From NCBI GenBank assembly GCA_964564915.1, contig CAZMCU010000007.1, positions 1-46,221 of the forward strand: 46,221 bases of DNA, read 5' to 3'. Below, piece after piece: positions 8,854 to 16,500 of this stretch. The position numbers and the translations under genes were made by a program. This DNA is from JAFGBM01 sp964564915. Lineage in GTDB: Bacteria; Actinomycetota; Actinomycetes; Actinomycetales; Demequinaceae. Below the pieces are notes generated by a model, which made no database searches, had not been told where the DNA came from, and saw only the letters and a program-made list of their open reading frames with translations. Each line of letters begins with the position of its first letter. Position 1 is the first letter of the stretch.

Positions 8854-9986
8854 CGTCCGGAAACGAGGGCATCGCGCTCGTCCTCAACTGCGGGTCGAGC
8901 TCGATCAAGTACCGGGTCATCGACATTGCGCAAACCGAGCCCCTCGTCGTCGGGCTCATCGAAAGGGTTACCGACTTCACCGAGGCGATCGAGCAACTGA
9001 TCGAATCCCTCTCACGTCCCGATAGCGGCGTTTCGCTCGAGGATCTCGCGGTCGTGGGGCACCGGGTCGTTCAGGGCGGGGCTGAGTTCTCCGCCCCAAC
9101 GATCATCGATGACGAGGTTGAGCGGAAGATCGCCTTACTGGCGACCCTCGCCCCGCTTCACGCCCCGCCCAATGTCGCGGGAATCGCGGCGGCACGAGTG
9201 GCCTTCCCCAACCTGCCGCACGTCGCCGTGTTCGACACGGCTTTCCACCAGACCTTGTCGGAAGCGGCGTACACGTACGCGATTGACCGGAGGGTCGCGG
9301 AGGCGCACAGCGTACGGCGTTTCGGTTTCCACGGAACCTCGCATTCCTACGTGTCGAGGCGCGCGGCGGAGTCCATGGAACGGGACGTCAAGGATCTGTC
9401 CATGATCGTGATGCACCTCGGTAACGGGGCGTCGGCGTGCGCGGTCAAGGGCGGCCGATCCGTTGACACGTCCATGGGATTGACCCCCCTGGAGGGACTC
9501 GTCATGGGGACACGATCGGGGAACATCGACCCCGCCGTCGTCTTCCACCTCTCGCGTACGGCGGGGATGGAAATCCAGGAGATCGACGACGAACTCAACC
9601 GTAGGGGTGGAATGCTCGGGCTCTGCGGTCACTCCGACATGCGGGATGTCGAGTCAGCCGCAGAGGCGGGAGACCACGATGCCGCGCTCGCCCTCGAGGT
9701 CTACTGTCGGCGCATTCGGGGTTACATCGGGCAATTCTGGGCTCAGCTGGGGTCGCTCGACGCGATCGTGTTCACCGCCGGAGTCGGGGAGAACTCGGAC
9801 GTCGTGCGAGCGATGTCGATCGATGGTCTTCAAGCACTGGGTGTCGTCATCGATCCGGAACGAAACGCCGGTCGCAAGAAGGCCCCTACCCTCGTTTCCT
9901 CGGATGCTTCCGCCGTACAGGTGTGGGTCATTCCCACCAACGAGGAGAGGGAGATCGCCCTCCTCTCCATCGCCGCGATCTCCTAG
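8850..9986 (+). CDS. ackA: Acetate kinase
   Basis: Interconverts acetyl phosphate plus ADP and acetate plus ATP. 378 aa, slightly short for the family because an N-terminal loop is trimmed. Family signatures are present: LNCGSSSIKYR at the N-terminus, GHRVVQGG, VFDTAFH, GFHGTSHSYVS, the phosphate-binding MHLGNGASAC, and DTSMGLTPLEGLVMGTRSG. AAGGGGGA precedes the ATG by a few bases, and the start overlaps the pta stop. The TAG stop (9984-9986) shares a CTAG palindrome with the stop of the convergent amidotransferase gene. Confidence 0.97.
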   Translation: MTSGNEGIALVLNCGSSSIKYRVIDIAQTEPLVVGLIERVTDFTEAIEQLIESLSRPDSGVSLEDLAVVGHRVVQGGAEFSAPTIIDDEVERKIALLATLAPLHAPPNVAGIAAARVAFPNLPHVAVFDTAFHQTLSEAAYTYAIDRRVAEAHSVRRFGFHGTSHSYVSRRAAESMERDVKDLSMIVMHLGNGASACAVKGGRSVDTSMGLTPLEGLVMGTRSGNIDPAVVFHLSRTAGMEIQEIDDELNRRGGMLGLCGHSDMRDVESAAEAGDHDAALALEVYCRRIRGYIGQFWAQLGSLDAIVFTAGVGENSDVVRAMSIDGLQALGVVIDPERNAGRKKAPTLVSSDASAVQVWVIPTNEEREIALLSIAAIS

Positions 9987-10672
9987 TCCCCTTCGGCTAG
10001 ACCATCGAGGTAGGCATCGAGGAACGCCCGTCCGGCGCGCGCGGCTGGTAGGGCGTGGCGCTGGCTGGACTCGCGAAGGGCGGGGATGTTCACGCCCGCT
10101 TCGCGAAGTTCCACCGCATGACCGACGAGCCACCGTTCCATCTGCCCTCCCGTGACCTCGCAGTGGAACTGCAGCGCGAGCGAGCGCCCATGACGGAAGG
10201 CTTGATGCGGAGTGAGCGCGGTGGAGGCCAGAAGGGTCGCCCCCCGGGGAAGATCAAAGGTGTCGCCGTGCCAGTGGAGTATCGGGGCGTCTCGGAGCGT
10301 CCGGAACGGAGACGAGCCCGCCTCCTCCGTCAGGCTCAGGAATCCCCACCCGATTTCCTTGGAAGGACCCGGGAAAACCCGGGCGCCGAGGGCCTCCGCC
10401 ATCATTTGAGCACCTAGGCACACCCCCACCGTTGGAGCATCCCTCATCAACCTTTCCCTCACCACCTCAATCTCGTCGTCGATGAAGGGGTAATCGGTGC
10501 GATCGCCCAAACCGATCGGAGCCCCCAGGACGATGAGGAGGTCCGCCTTGGCGGCCCGCGACAAATCCTCACCGGCCTCGACGTACCCCACCTCGTGTCC
10601 CCGCTCTCGGAGCGTCGAGCCCCAGACTCCCAGGTCCTCGAACATGACGTGCCGCAACGCAATCGTCTTCAC
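9983..10672 (-). CDS. Class I glutamine amidotransferase (GuaA-N-like), partner unknown
   Basis: 229-aa stand-alone glutaminase-type domain. The triad is complete: C85 in GVCLGAQ, H170 and E172 in LQFHCEV. It lacks the synthetase domain of GuaA, so it either supplies ammonia to a separate partner or works as a gamma-glutamyl hydrolase; such proteins are often called glutamine amidotransferase only. The neighbour upstream on the same strand is guaB3, which hints at nucleotide metabolism but proves nothing. The start is GTG 10672. No ribosome site is visible, but TAGCAT lies 6 bp upstream, which suggests a leaderless transcript. Its stop overlaps that of ackA by 3 bases. Confidence 0.88.
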   Translation of the reverse strand: MKTIALRHVMFEDLGVWGSTLRERGHEVGYVEAGEDLSRAAKADLLIVLGAPIGLGDRTDYPFIDDEIEVVRERLMRDAPTVGVCLGAQMMAEALGARVFPGPSKEIGWGFLSLTEEAGSSPFRTLRDAPILHWHGDTFDLPRGATLLASTALTPHQAFRHGRSLALQFHCEVTGGQMERWLVGHAVELREAGVNIPALRESSQRHALPAARAGRAFLDAYLDGLAEGD

Positions 10673-10678
10673 GTGTCG

Positions 10679-10684
10679 ATGCTA
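10679..10684 (-). promoter_or_regulatory. Candidate -10 element for a leaderless amidotransferase mRNA
   Basis: On the minus strand TAGCAT is followed by 6 bases and then the GTG start at 10672, with no Shine-Dalgarno sequence between. This spacing is typical of actinobacterial leaderless transcripts, where transcription starts at the start codon. No convincing -35 is seen. Confidence 0.4.
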
Positions 10685-10731
10685 GCGAGGCACGAACCCC
10701 GCGCCCAGCCGATACCGTCGACGTGGGGCTG

Positions 10732-11856
10732 CTAGTTGGGCTCGTAAGGGGAGACGACGACGTCCACCCGCTGGAACTCCTTGAGGTCCGAGTAGCCGGT
10801 CGTGGCCATCGACCGCCTCAAGGCCCCCATGAGGTTGGTCGTCCCGTCCGCGCGGTTACCCGGTCCGTGAACGATTTCCTCGAGCGTCCCAACCGTCCCC
10901 ACCTGCACGCGTTCGCCGCGAGGAAGTTCGGGGTGGTGCGCCTCCGATCCCCAGTGGTACCCGCGGCCGGGAGCCTCCGCCGCGCGGGCCAGCGCGGCTC
11001 CTACCATGATCGCGTCCGCCCCACACGCGATGGCCTTGACCATGTCACCGCTTCGTCCAAGGCCGCCGTCCGCGATCACGTGAGCGTATCGGCCTCCCGA
11101 TTCATCCAGGTAGTCGCGTCGCGCGGCGGCGACGTCGGCAACCGCGGTTGCCATAGGGGCGTGAATCCCCATCGACACCCGTGTCGTGTGCGCGGCGCCA
11201 CCCCCGAAGCCGACGAGCACCCCTGCGGCGCCCGTGCGCATGAGGTGGAGGGCCGCCGGGTAGGTCGCCGCCCCACCGACGATCACCGGCACGTCGAGTT
11301 CGTAGATGAACTTCTTGAGGTCGAGAGATTCCGTACCTTCCGACACGTGCTCGGCCGACACCGTCGTCCCCCGGATGACGAAGAGATCGACGCCCGCATC
11401 GAGAACGGTCTTGTAGAGCTCCTGGGTGCGGTGAGGAGTGAGCGCCCCCGCGACCGTGACCCCGGCATCCCGAATCTCGCGAAGCCTCTCCTGGATGAGT
11501 TCGGGGCGAATGGGAACGGAGTAGATCGCCTGCATCCTCTGCGTCACGTGCCCGGCGTCGAGCCCTGCGATCTCCTCCAAGAGACCGGTCGGGTCCTCGT
11601 AACGCGTCCACAAACCCTCGAGGTTGAGCACGCCAAGGCCCCCAAGCTTTCCAAGGGCGATCGCGGTCGCGGGAGACATGACCGAGTCCATGGGGGCCGC
11701 GATCAGCGGCGTCTCAAACGGGAAGGCGTCGATCTGCCACTTGAGGCTGACGAGTTCGGGGTCGCGCGTGCGCCGCGACGGGATGATGGCCACATCGTCG
11801 AAGGCATACGCCCGACGACCACGCTTCCCCCTGCCGATCTCGATTTCGATGCTCAC
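10732..11856 (-). CDS. guaB3: GuaB3 family IMP dehydrogenase-related protein
   Basis: 374-aa TIM-barrel protein of the actinobacterial GuaB3 family, which lacks the CBS pair of true IMP dehydrogenase. Clear family stretches are AFDDVAIIPSRRTRDP, TPLIAAPMDSVMSP, HVIADGGLGRSGD and the phosphate loop region. At the position of the catalytic cysteine (GSICTTR in GuaB) it reads GGAAHTTR with H223, as I recall for other actinobacterial GuaB3 proteins, so classical IMP oxidation through a cysteine adduct is not expected. Its activity is not established. The start is GTG 11856. It is followed on the same strand by the amidotransferase and lies near guaB, separated by the opposite-strand exonuclease. 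Confidence 0.92.
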   Translation of the reverse strand: MSIEIEIGRGKRGRRAYAFDDVAIIPSRRTRDPELVSLKWQIDAFPFETPLIAAPMDSVMSPATAIALGKLGGLGVLNLEGLWTRYEDPTGLLEEIAGLDAGHVTQRMQAIYSVPIRPELIQERLREIRDAGVTVAGALTPHRTQELYKTVLDAGVDLFVIRGTTVSAEHVSEGTESLDLKKFIYELDVPVIVGGAATYPAALHLMRTGAAGVLVGFGGGAAHTTRVSMGIHAPMATAVADVAAARRDYLDESGGRYAHVIADGGLGRSGDMVKAIACGADAIMVGAALARAAEAPGRGYHWGSEAHHPELPRGERVQVGTVGTLEEIVHGPGNRADGTTNLMGALRRSMATTGYSDLKEFQRVDVVVSPYEPN

Positions 11857-11915
11857 GGGCCCAGCCTACCGGCACGCCTCCCCTTCGTGTCGGGACACCA
11901 TGCGAGAGTGGTGGT

Positions 11916-12683
11916 ATGGGTTGGCTCGATAAGACATTGGTGGGTTTCGATACCGAAACCACGGGCGTCGACGCTCGGAATGACCGCATCGTCACCGCTG
12001 CGGTCATCTCTCGTGCTGGACCGGACGGGCCACTCGAACGGCGAACGTGGCTCATCAACCCCGGAGTTGAGATACCCGCGAGTGCCACCGCCGTCCATGG
12101 GATCACCAACGATCGCGTCCGTGCGGAAGGTGCCCCACCCATCGAGGCACTCGACGAGATCGCGCGATCGCTCACGGACGCCCTCCGCGAGGGTTTCCCC
12201 ATCGTGGGGTTCAACGTCGCATTCGACCTCGGCATCCTTGAGGCGGAACTCGCACGCCACGGCCTCCCCACACTCGTGACACGCACCGGGGTGGGCTCCC
12301 CATCCGGTATCGGCCCGCTCGTCGATCCGCTCGTGCTCGACCGCCTCCTCGACCGCTACCGCAAGGGCAAACGCAAACTCATCGATCTCTGCGCGGTGTA
12401 CAGCGTCCGTGTTAATGGAGACGACCTCCACGCCGCCGATGCCGACGTGATCGCGACCCTTGACCTCATCCACGCGATGGCCCATGCCTACCCCACCCTC
12501 AATGGGGTGGCGCTCCCCGACCTGCACGATCAACAAGTGGCCGCCTACCGGACGTGGGCTCAGCACTTCCGCGCCTACCTCACCTCAAAGGGTCGGACCG
12601 ACGATCTCCCGGAAACCGACTGGCCCCTTCCCTCCTCATGGCCCGCTGCGGCGGAACCAGCGGAGGCCTCAAAACTCTGGTGA
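11916..12683 (+). CDS. DEDDh-type 3'-5' exonuclease (DnaQ-like)
   Basis: 255-aa exonuclease-domain protein. All acidic motifs are visible: FDTETTG (D12, E14), GFNVAFD (N100, D104) and HAADAD (H172, D177, the HxAxxD motif III). It resembles the stand-alone proofreading-type exonucleases common in actinobacteria rather than a full DnaQ polymerase subunit. The C-terminal 70 residues (ending in a Trp/Pro-rich stretch) have no recognised domain. The gene stands alone on the plus strand between guaB3 (divergent) and guaB (convergent; stops only 2 bp apart). DNA or RNA substrate cannot be told. Confidence 0.9.
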   Translation: MGWLDKTLVGFDTETTGVDARNDRIVTAAVISRAGPDGPLERRTWLINPGVEIPASATAVHGITNDRVRAEGAPPIEALDEIARSLTDALREGFPIVGFNVAFDLGILEAELARHGLPTLVTRTGVGSPSGIGPLVDPLVLDRLLDRYRKGKRKLIDLCAVYSVRVNGDDLHAADADVIATLDLIHAMAHAYPTLNGVALPDLHDQQVAAYRTWAQHFRAYLTSKGRTDDLPETDWPLPSSWPAAAEPAEASKLW

Positions 12684-12685
12684 CG

Positions 12686-14209
12686 TCAGGTCGGATAGTT
12701 GGGGGCCTCAACGGTGATCTGAACGTCGTGCGGGTGGGACTCCTTCAGTCCCGCCGCCGTGATCCTCACGAACCGCCCCTTCTCTTTTAGTTCGTCGACC
12801 GTTCGCGCCCCCACGTAGAACATCGACTGTCCGAGCCCCCCGATCAGTTGGAACGCGACGGTGGAAAGAGGCCCCTTGTAGGGAACCTGACCCTCGATGC
12901 CTTCGGGGATGATGCGATCGTCGCTCGGGGCGTCGGCTTGGAAGTACCGGTCCTTCGAGTACGAGACGCGCCCCCGGGACGCCATGGCCCCCATGGAGCC
13001 CATTCCACGGTAGGACTTGAACTGTTTCCCGTTGACGAGGACGAGGTCCCCCGGTGTCTCCTCGCATCCCGCGAAGAGGGAGCCGATCATGACCGAGTCC
13101 GCTCCGGCGACGAGCGCCTTGGCGATGTCGCCCGAGTACTGCAGTCCACCATCGGCGATGACGGGGACATCGGCGGGTCCGGCGGCGCGAGACGCCTCAT
13201 AGACCGCCGTTACCTGCGGCACCCCCACCCCCGCGACGACCCGGGTGGTGCAGATCGAACCGGGACCGACCCCTACCTTGACGGCGTCCACCCCCGCGTC
13301 GATGAGCGCCTGAGCGCCCGCGCGAGTCGCGACATTCCCGCCGATCACGTCGACGTTCTTCGTCGCGGGATCCGTCTTCAATCGGACGATCATGTCGATC
13401 ATCGCTCGTGCGTGACCGTGAGCGGTGTCGACGACGATCACGTCGACACCAGACTCCACGAGCGCCGTTGCGCGCTCCCACGCGTCGCCGTAGAACCCGA
13501 CTGCGGCACCAACCCTGAGGCGGCCCTCCTGATCCTTGGTTGCCTTCGGGTATTTCTCGGTCTTGACGAAGTCCTTGACCGTGATGAGACCCGCGAGTCT
13601 CCCCTTGGCATCCACCAGGGGCAGCTTCTCCACCTTGTGCTGTCCGAGGAGCGAGGCTGCTTCCGCGTTCGAAATACCCGCCTTCCCCGTAATGAGGGGC
13701 ATCGGGGTCATCACGTCGCGGACCAACTTCGTCTCGAAGTCGGCGGGGCTGACGAACCGAAGATCGCGGTTGGTGATGATGCCCAGCAGCACCCTGTTCT
13801 CGTCGACGACCGGAAGGCCGGAAACCCGATACTGACCGCACAGCGCGTCGAGCTCGGCGAGGGTCGCATCGGGCCCGACCGTAACGGGATCCGTGATCAT
13901 CCCCGATTCCGAGCGCTTGACGAGGTCAACGTGGTGGGCTTGATCCGCCACGGGAAGATTGCGGTGCAGGATCCCAATCCCCCCCTGTCGCGCCATGGCG
14001 ATCGCCATACGGGACTCCGTGACCGTGTCCATCGCCGCACTGAGAAGCGGAATGTGCATGCGAACGTTTCGCGTCAGACGGGTGGATACGTCCACGTCCG
14101 AGGGGATGATGTCGCTCTCCCCCGGGAGTAAGAGCACGTCACCGTAGGTCAGGCCGGTGAAGGAGAAGGGGTCCTGAGGGTCTTTTTCGTCGCTCGAAGG
14201 ATGCACCAT
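12686..14209 (-). CDS. guaB: Inosine-5'-monophosphate dehydrogenase
   Basis: Oxidises IMP to XMP with NAD, the committed step to GMP. 507 aa with a split TIM barrel interrupted by two CBS domains (about residues 103-217: SGMITDPVTV; VMTPMPLIT). The catalytic cysteine C320 is in GPGSICTTR, followed by the flap region (YRGMGSMGAM). The N-terminus LTYGDVLLLPGESDI is typical. CBS domains in this enzyme bind adenine and guanine nucleotides and tune activity. It is convergent with the exonuclease and divergent from whiB across 217 bp. Confidence 0.97.
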   Translation of the reverse strand: MVHPSSDEKDPQDPFSFTGLTYGDVLLLPGESDIIPSDVDVSTRLTRNVRMHIPLLSAAMDTVTESRMAIAMARQGGIGILHRNLPVADQAHHVDLVKRSESGMITDPVTVGPDATLAELDALCGQYRVSGLPVVDENRVLLGIITNRDLRFVSPADFETKLVRDVMTPMPLITGKAGISNAEAASLLGQHKVEKLPLVDAKGRLAGLITVKDFVKTEKYPKATKDQEGRLRVGAAVGFYGDAWERATALVESGVDVIVVDTAHGHARAMIDMIVRLKTDPATKNVDVIGGNVATRAGAQALIDAGVDAVKVGVGPGSICTTRVVAGVGVPQVTAVYEASRAAGPADVPVIADGGLQYSGDIAKALVAGADSVMIGSLFAGCEETPGDLVLVNGKQFKSYRGMGSMGAMASRGRVSYSKDRYFQADAPSDDRIIPEGIEGQVPYKGPLSTVAFQLIGGLGQSMFYVGARTVDELKEKGRFVRITAAGLKESHPHDVQITVEAPNYPT

Positions 14210-14267
14210 TACCCGATTCTAGGGTACGCACCGAGCGCGAAGGGTGGCCCTTTTGCCCATCTTGTCT

Positions 14268-14285
14268 GCCCCCATAAGTGGGGGC
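14268..14285. promoter_or_regulatory. Perfect 7-bp inverted repeat in the guaB-whiB intergenic region
   Basis: GCCCCCA (14268-14274), a TAAG spacer, then TGGGGGC (14279-14285). It lies 59 bp upstream of the guaB start, and could be an operator or a leader hairpin. Function unknown. Confidence 0.3.
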
Positions 14286-14386
14286 TACCGGGATGCGTGG
14301 CAGAGGTCTACAACGGAGGTAGTGACCTGCCGTGAGAACGGGGGAGCCGTTGAGGCTCGGGCGCGGCGGGTCGCCACAAGTTCAAC

Positions 14387-14404
14387 GCTACCGATGGTGG
14401 TAGC
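14387..14404. promoter_or_regulatory. Inverted repeat GCTACC-N6-GGTAGC just upstream of whiB
   Basis: GCTACC (14387-14392), 6-bp spacer, GGTAGC (14399-14404), ending 22 bp before the whiB start. The dyad geometry suits a dimeric regulator, possibly autoregulation; as RNA it could form a short hairpin in the leader. Inference only. Confidence 0.4.
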
Positions 14405-14426
14405 AGGTTCTGGGGGTTTGACGATC

Positions 14427-14735
14427 GTGAGCCGTCTCGCACTACCCATCGTTCCGACGCTCGAAAACTGGGAATGGCAGTATTCCGGCGCGTGCCGTCA
14501 GGCTGACCCGAACCTCTTCTTCCACCCCGAGGGTGAGAGGGGATTCGCTCGCCGCAGGCGGGCGGAGGCGGCCAAAAAGTTCTGCGCGGAATGCGAGGTT
14601 CTCGGAATCTGTAGGGAACGCGCCCTTGAGGCTCGCGAACCTTTCGGGATATGGGGCGGTCTGAGCGAAGACGACCGCAACCGTATCCTCGACGGGAAAG
14701 TGCTCGCGGACGTTCCACACGTGCCAGGGGAGTAG
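14427..14735 (+). CDS. whiB: WhiB-family Fe-S transcriptional regulator (WhiB2/WhiB3-like)
   Basis: 102-aa actinobacteria-specific regulator that binds a [4Fe-4S] cluster through C23, C53, C56 and C62 (spacing C-x29-C-x2-C-x5-C). Other family marks are FFHPEGERG and the turn motif GIWGGLSE. The length equals that of Mycobacterium WhiB3, which lies in the same neighbourhood (near guaB and groES), so WhiB3-like is the likeliest subgroup; WhiB2 is the alternative. The start is GTG 14427 since the protein begins MSRLALP and the longer frame from 14244 adds unrelated residues. WhiB proteins work by binding sigma factors and respond to redox/NO. A long terminator follows immediately. Confidence 0.93.
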   Translation: MSRLALPIVPTLENWEWQYSGACRQADPNLFFHPEGERGFARRRRAEAAKKFCAECEVLGICRERALEAREPFGIWGGLSEDDRNRILDGKVLADVPHVPGE

Positions 14736-14748
14736 CCACCCCTTCGTG

Positions 14749-14786
14749 AATGCCAAGGGCCCCGGGACACCGGGGCCCTTGGCATT
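14749..14786. terminator. Bidirectional 17-bp stem terminator between whiB and groES
   Basis: A perfect 17-bp inverted repeat (14749-14765 with 14770-14786) and a GACA loop; no T-tract on either side, as is usual for actinobacterial terminators. It serves the convergent whiB (stop at 14735) and groES (stop at 14808). Confidence 0.85.
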
Positions 14787-14807
14787 GAGATGGAACGGCG
14801 CAGAGAC

Positions 14808-15101
14808 CTAGGCGAGCACCGCGAGGAGGTCACGAACCGAGACGATGAGATACTCCTCGCCACCGACCTTAACCTCGGTGCCACCGTACTTGCTGTAGAG
14901 AACCTTGTCGCCGACCTTCACATCGATCGGCACACGGTTGCCGTTGTCGTCGACGCGACCGGGTCCAACCGCAACGACCTCGCCCTCCTGGGGCTTCTCC
15001 TTGGCCGTATCCGGGATGACGAGTCCAGAGGCGGTCGTCTGAACGGCTTCAGCGGCCTTGACAACAACCTTGTCCTCGAGGGGCTTGATAGAGACCGACA
15101 C
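14808..15101 (-). CDS. groES: Co-chaperonin GroES (Hsp10), without an adjacent groEL
   Basis: 97-aa heptameric lid of the GroEL chaperonin, with typical motifs: IKPLEDKVVVK at the N-terminus, the mobile loop (TTASGLVIPDTAKEKPQEG), VGDKVLYSKYGGTEVK, and the C-terminus EEYLIVSVRDLLAVLA. The start is GTG 15101 with GAGG about 8 bp upstream; an upstream extension of 25 codons is spurious. The gene is monocistronic: downstream is the terminator and convergent whiB, so groEL must be elsewhere. A perfect CIRCE operator lies 120 bp upstream, so it should be repressed by HrcA and induced by heat shock. Confidence 0.96.
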   Translation of the reverse strand: MSVSIKPLEDKVVVKAAEAVQTTASGLVIPDTAKEKPQEGEVVAVGPGRVDDNGNRVPIDVKVGDKVLYSKYGGTEVKVGGEEYLIVSVRDLLAVLA

Positions 15102-15221
15102 TGCGGACCTCACCTTCCACTTCACGAATGTCACAGGTGACGCGGCTCCGGGCGGTGTTGCCGAAGCGGGGACCAACCCTTCCGCCCCTGCCGCGAGCGC
15201 TCCATGGGGAGCATGACCAAC

Positions 15222-15248
15222 TTAGCACTCGCGGCCGGTGAGTGCTAA
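15222..15248. promoter_or_regulatory. CIRCE element (HrcA operator) for groES
   Basis: TTAGCACTC (15222-15230), 9-bp spacer, GAGTGCTAA (15240-15248): an exact match to the CIRCE consensus. It lies upstream of groES on the minus strand and 61 bp from the divergent methyltransferase gene, which it may also affect. Confidence 0.95.
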
Positions 15249-15309
15249 TCGCGAATCGGCCGTTCGCTGCCCGTGAATCGCCGGTGTCGACGCGTGCAAG
15301 GATTGATCG

Positions 15310-16482
15310 GTGGACCTCTCGGAAGCGCGCGCTGCGGTGAGCGCCCCCGGGCTTGCGATTCTCGCGAGCCTTCCGGATTACGTCCCCTCCGACGCCCTTC
15401 GCACCGGGGCGGACCTTCGGGCTAAGGGGCTCCCTCCTGACGTCGTCTCGGCCGCCATGACCCAGTCCCGGCTGCGCTCACGAGCACGCTCGAAGTTCGG
15501 CGATTTCGCCGACGGGATGCTGTTCACCCCCACCGGACTCGAACAGGCGACACGACTCGTGGTGGCCGGTCTCCACGCACGCCGCTACGTTCGCGCCGGG
15601 GTTCTTCGGGTGGCCGACCTCACGGCGGGAATCGGAGGGGACGCCATGGCGATGTCGGCCCTTGGCTTGTCCGTCATGGCCTTCGAAACGGACGAACCCA
15701 CGGCCCTCATCGCCGACTACAACCTTCGCCACTGGCCGGACACGGTCGTCGTCCACGCCGATTCGCTCGACACGGTGCGCGATGTCGATGTGGACGCCAT
15801 CTACGCGGACCCTGGTCGCCGAACATCGGGAGGTACGCGCCGAAACGATCCCCGCGACTACGAGCCTCCCCTCGATTCACTCCTCGCGTTACGCGACGCC
15901 TACCCCGCGCTTGGGGTCAAGGCGGGCCCAGGAATCCCCCACCGGGCGATTCCGTCCGACGCGGAGGCGGAATGGGTGAGCGTCGATGGCGAGGTAGTCG
16001 AGGCAGGACTGTGGTGGGGGCCGCTCTCGGCGGGAAACGGCCGCGCGGCTCTCGTTCTCCGCGACGGTTCGGCTCATCGCCTCGCCAATTCCGGAGCAGA
16101 GGCGGAGGTGGGATCAATCGGGGATTGGCTCTACGAGCCCGATGGGGCGGTGATCCGCGCGGGCCTCGTCGCGGATTTCGCCCTAAAGATTGGTGGGCAC
16201 CTGGTCGATCGGACGATCGCGTACGTCACCGCCCCGGCCGCGCAGCCCTCACCTTTCGCAACCGGATACCGAGTCCTCGACAATCTCGCCTTTGGGGTAA
16301 AGCCCCTTCGGGCGTACCTCCGTGCCCGAGGGGTCGGTCGTGTCACCATCAAGAAGCGGGGCACGGCCGTCACGCCCGAGGGCCTCAGGGGTGCGCTTGA
16401 CCTCCGCGGTGACAACGAGGCGACCATCGTTCTGACCCGCGTCAAGGGTGCCCAACGGATTCTGATCGTCGAGGCGGCTTAA
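15310..16482 (+). CDS. Class I SAM-dependent methyltransferase with THUMP-like C-terminal domain
   Basis: 390-aa protein found widely in actinobacteria but of undefined role. The N-terminal ~100 residues are helical. A Rossmann methyltransferase core follows, with motif I VADLTAGIGGDA (102-112), acidic motif II (AFETDE, 124-129), and IYADPGRR (164-171), the DP-x-RR signature of this family. The C-terminal ~60 residues (LRAYLRARGVGRVTIKKRG onwards) match the small THUMP-like domain, suggesting an RNA substrate; that is inference. The start is GTG 15310 with AAGGA at 15298-15302. It is divergent from groES and shares its CIRCE-containing region, and its stop is 18 bp from the convergent GH3 gene. 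Confidence 0.85.
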   Translation: MDLSEARAAVSAPGLAILASLPDYVPSDALRTGADLRAKGLPPDVVSAAMTQSRLRSRARSKFGDFADGMLFTPTGLEQATRLVVAGLHARRYVRAGVLRVADLTAGIGGDAMAMSALGLSVMAFETDEPTALIADYNLRHWPDTVVVHADSLDTVRDVDVDAIYADPGRRTSGGTRRNDPRDYEPPLDSLLALRDAYPALGVKAGPGIPHRAIPSDAEAEWVSVDGEVVEAGLWWGPLSAGNGRAALVLRDGSAHRLANSGAEAEVGSIGDWLYEPDGAVIRAGLVADFALKIGGHLVDRTIAYVTAPAAQPSPFATGYRVLDNLAFGVKPLRAYLRARGVGRVTIKKRGTAVTPEGLRGALDLRGDNEATIVLTRVKGAQRILIVEAA

Positions 16483-16500
16483 CTCAAGCGGCACAACCCG

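Noticed and set aside
10723..12279. 518-codon plus-strand open frame over guaB3
   Set aside because: Antisense shadow of guaB3 running into the start of the exonuclease gene; composition is not protein-like.
12848..14131. 427-codon plus-strand open frame opposite guaB
   Set aside because: Shadow of guaB, which is unambiguous.
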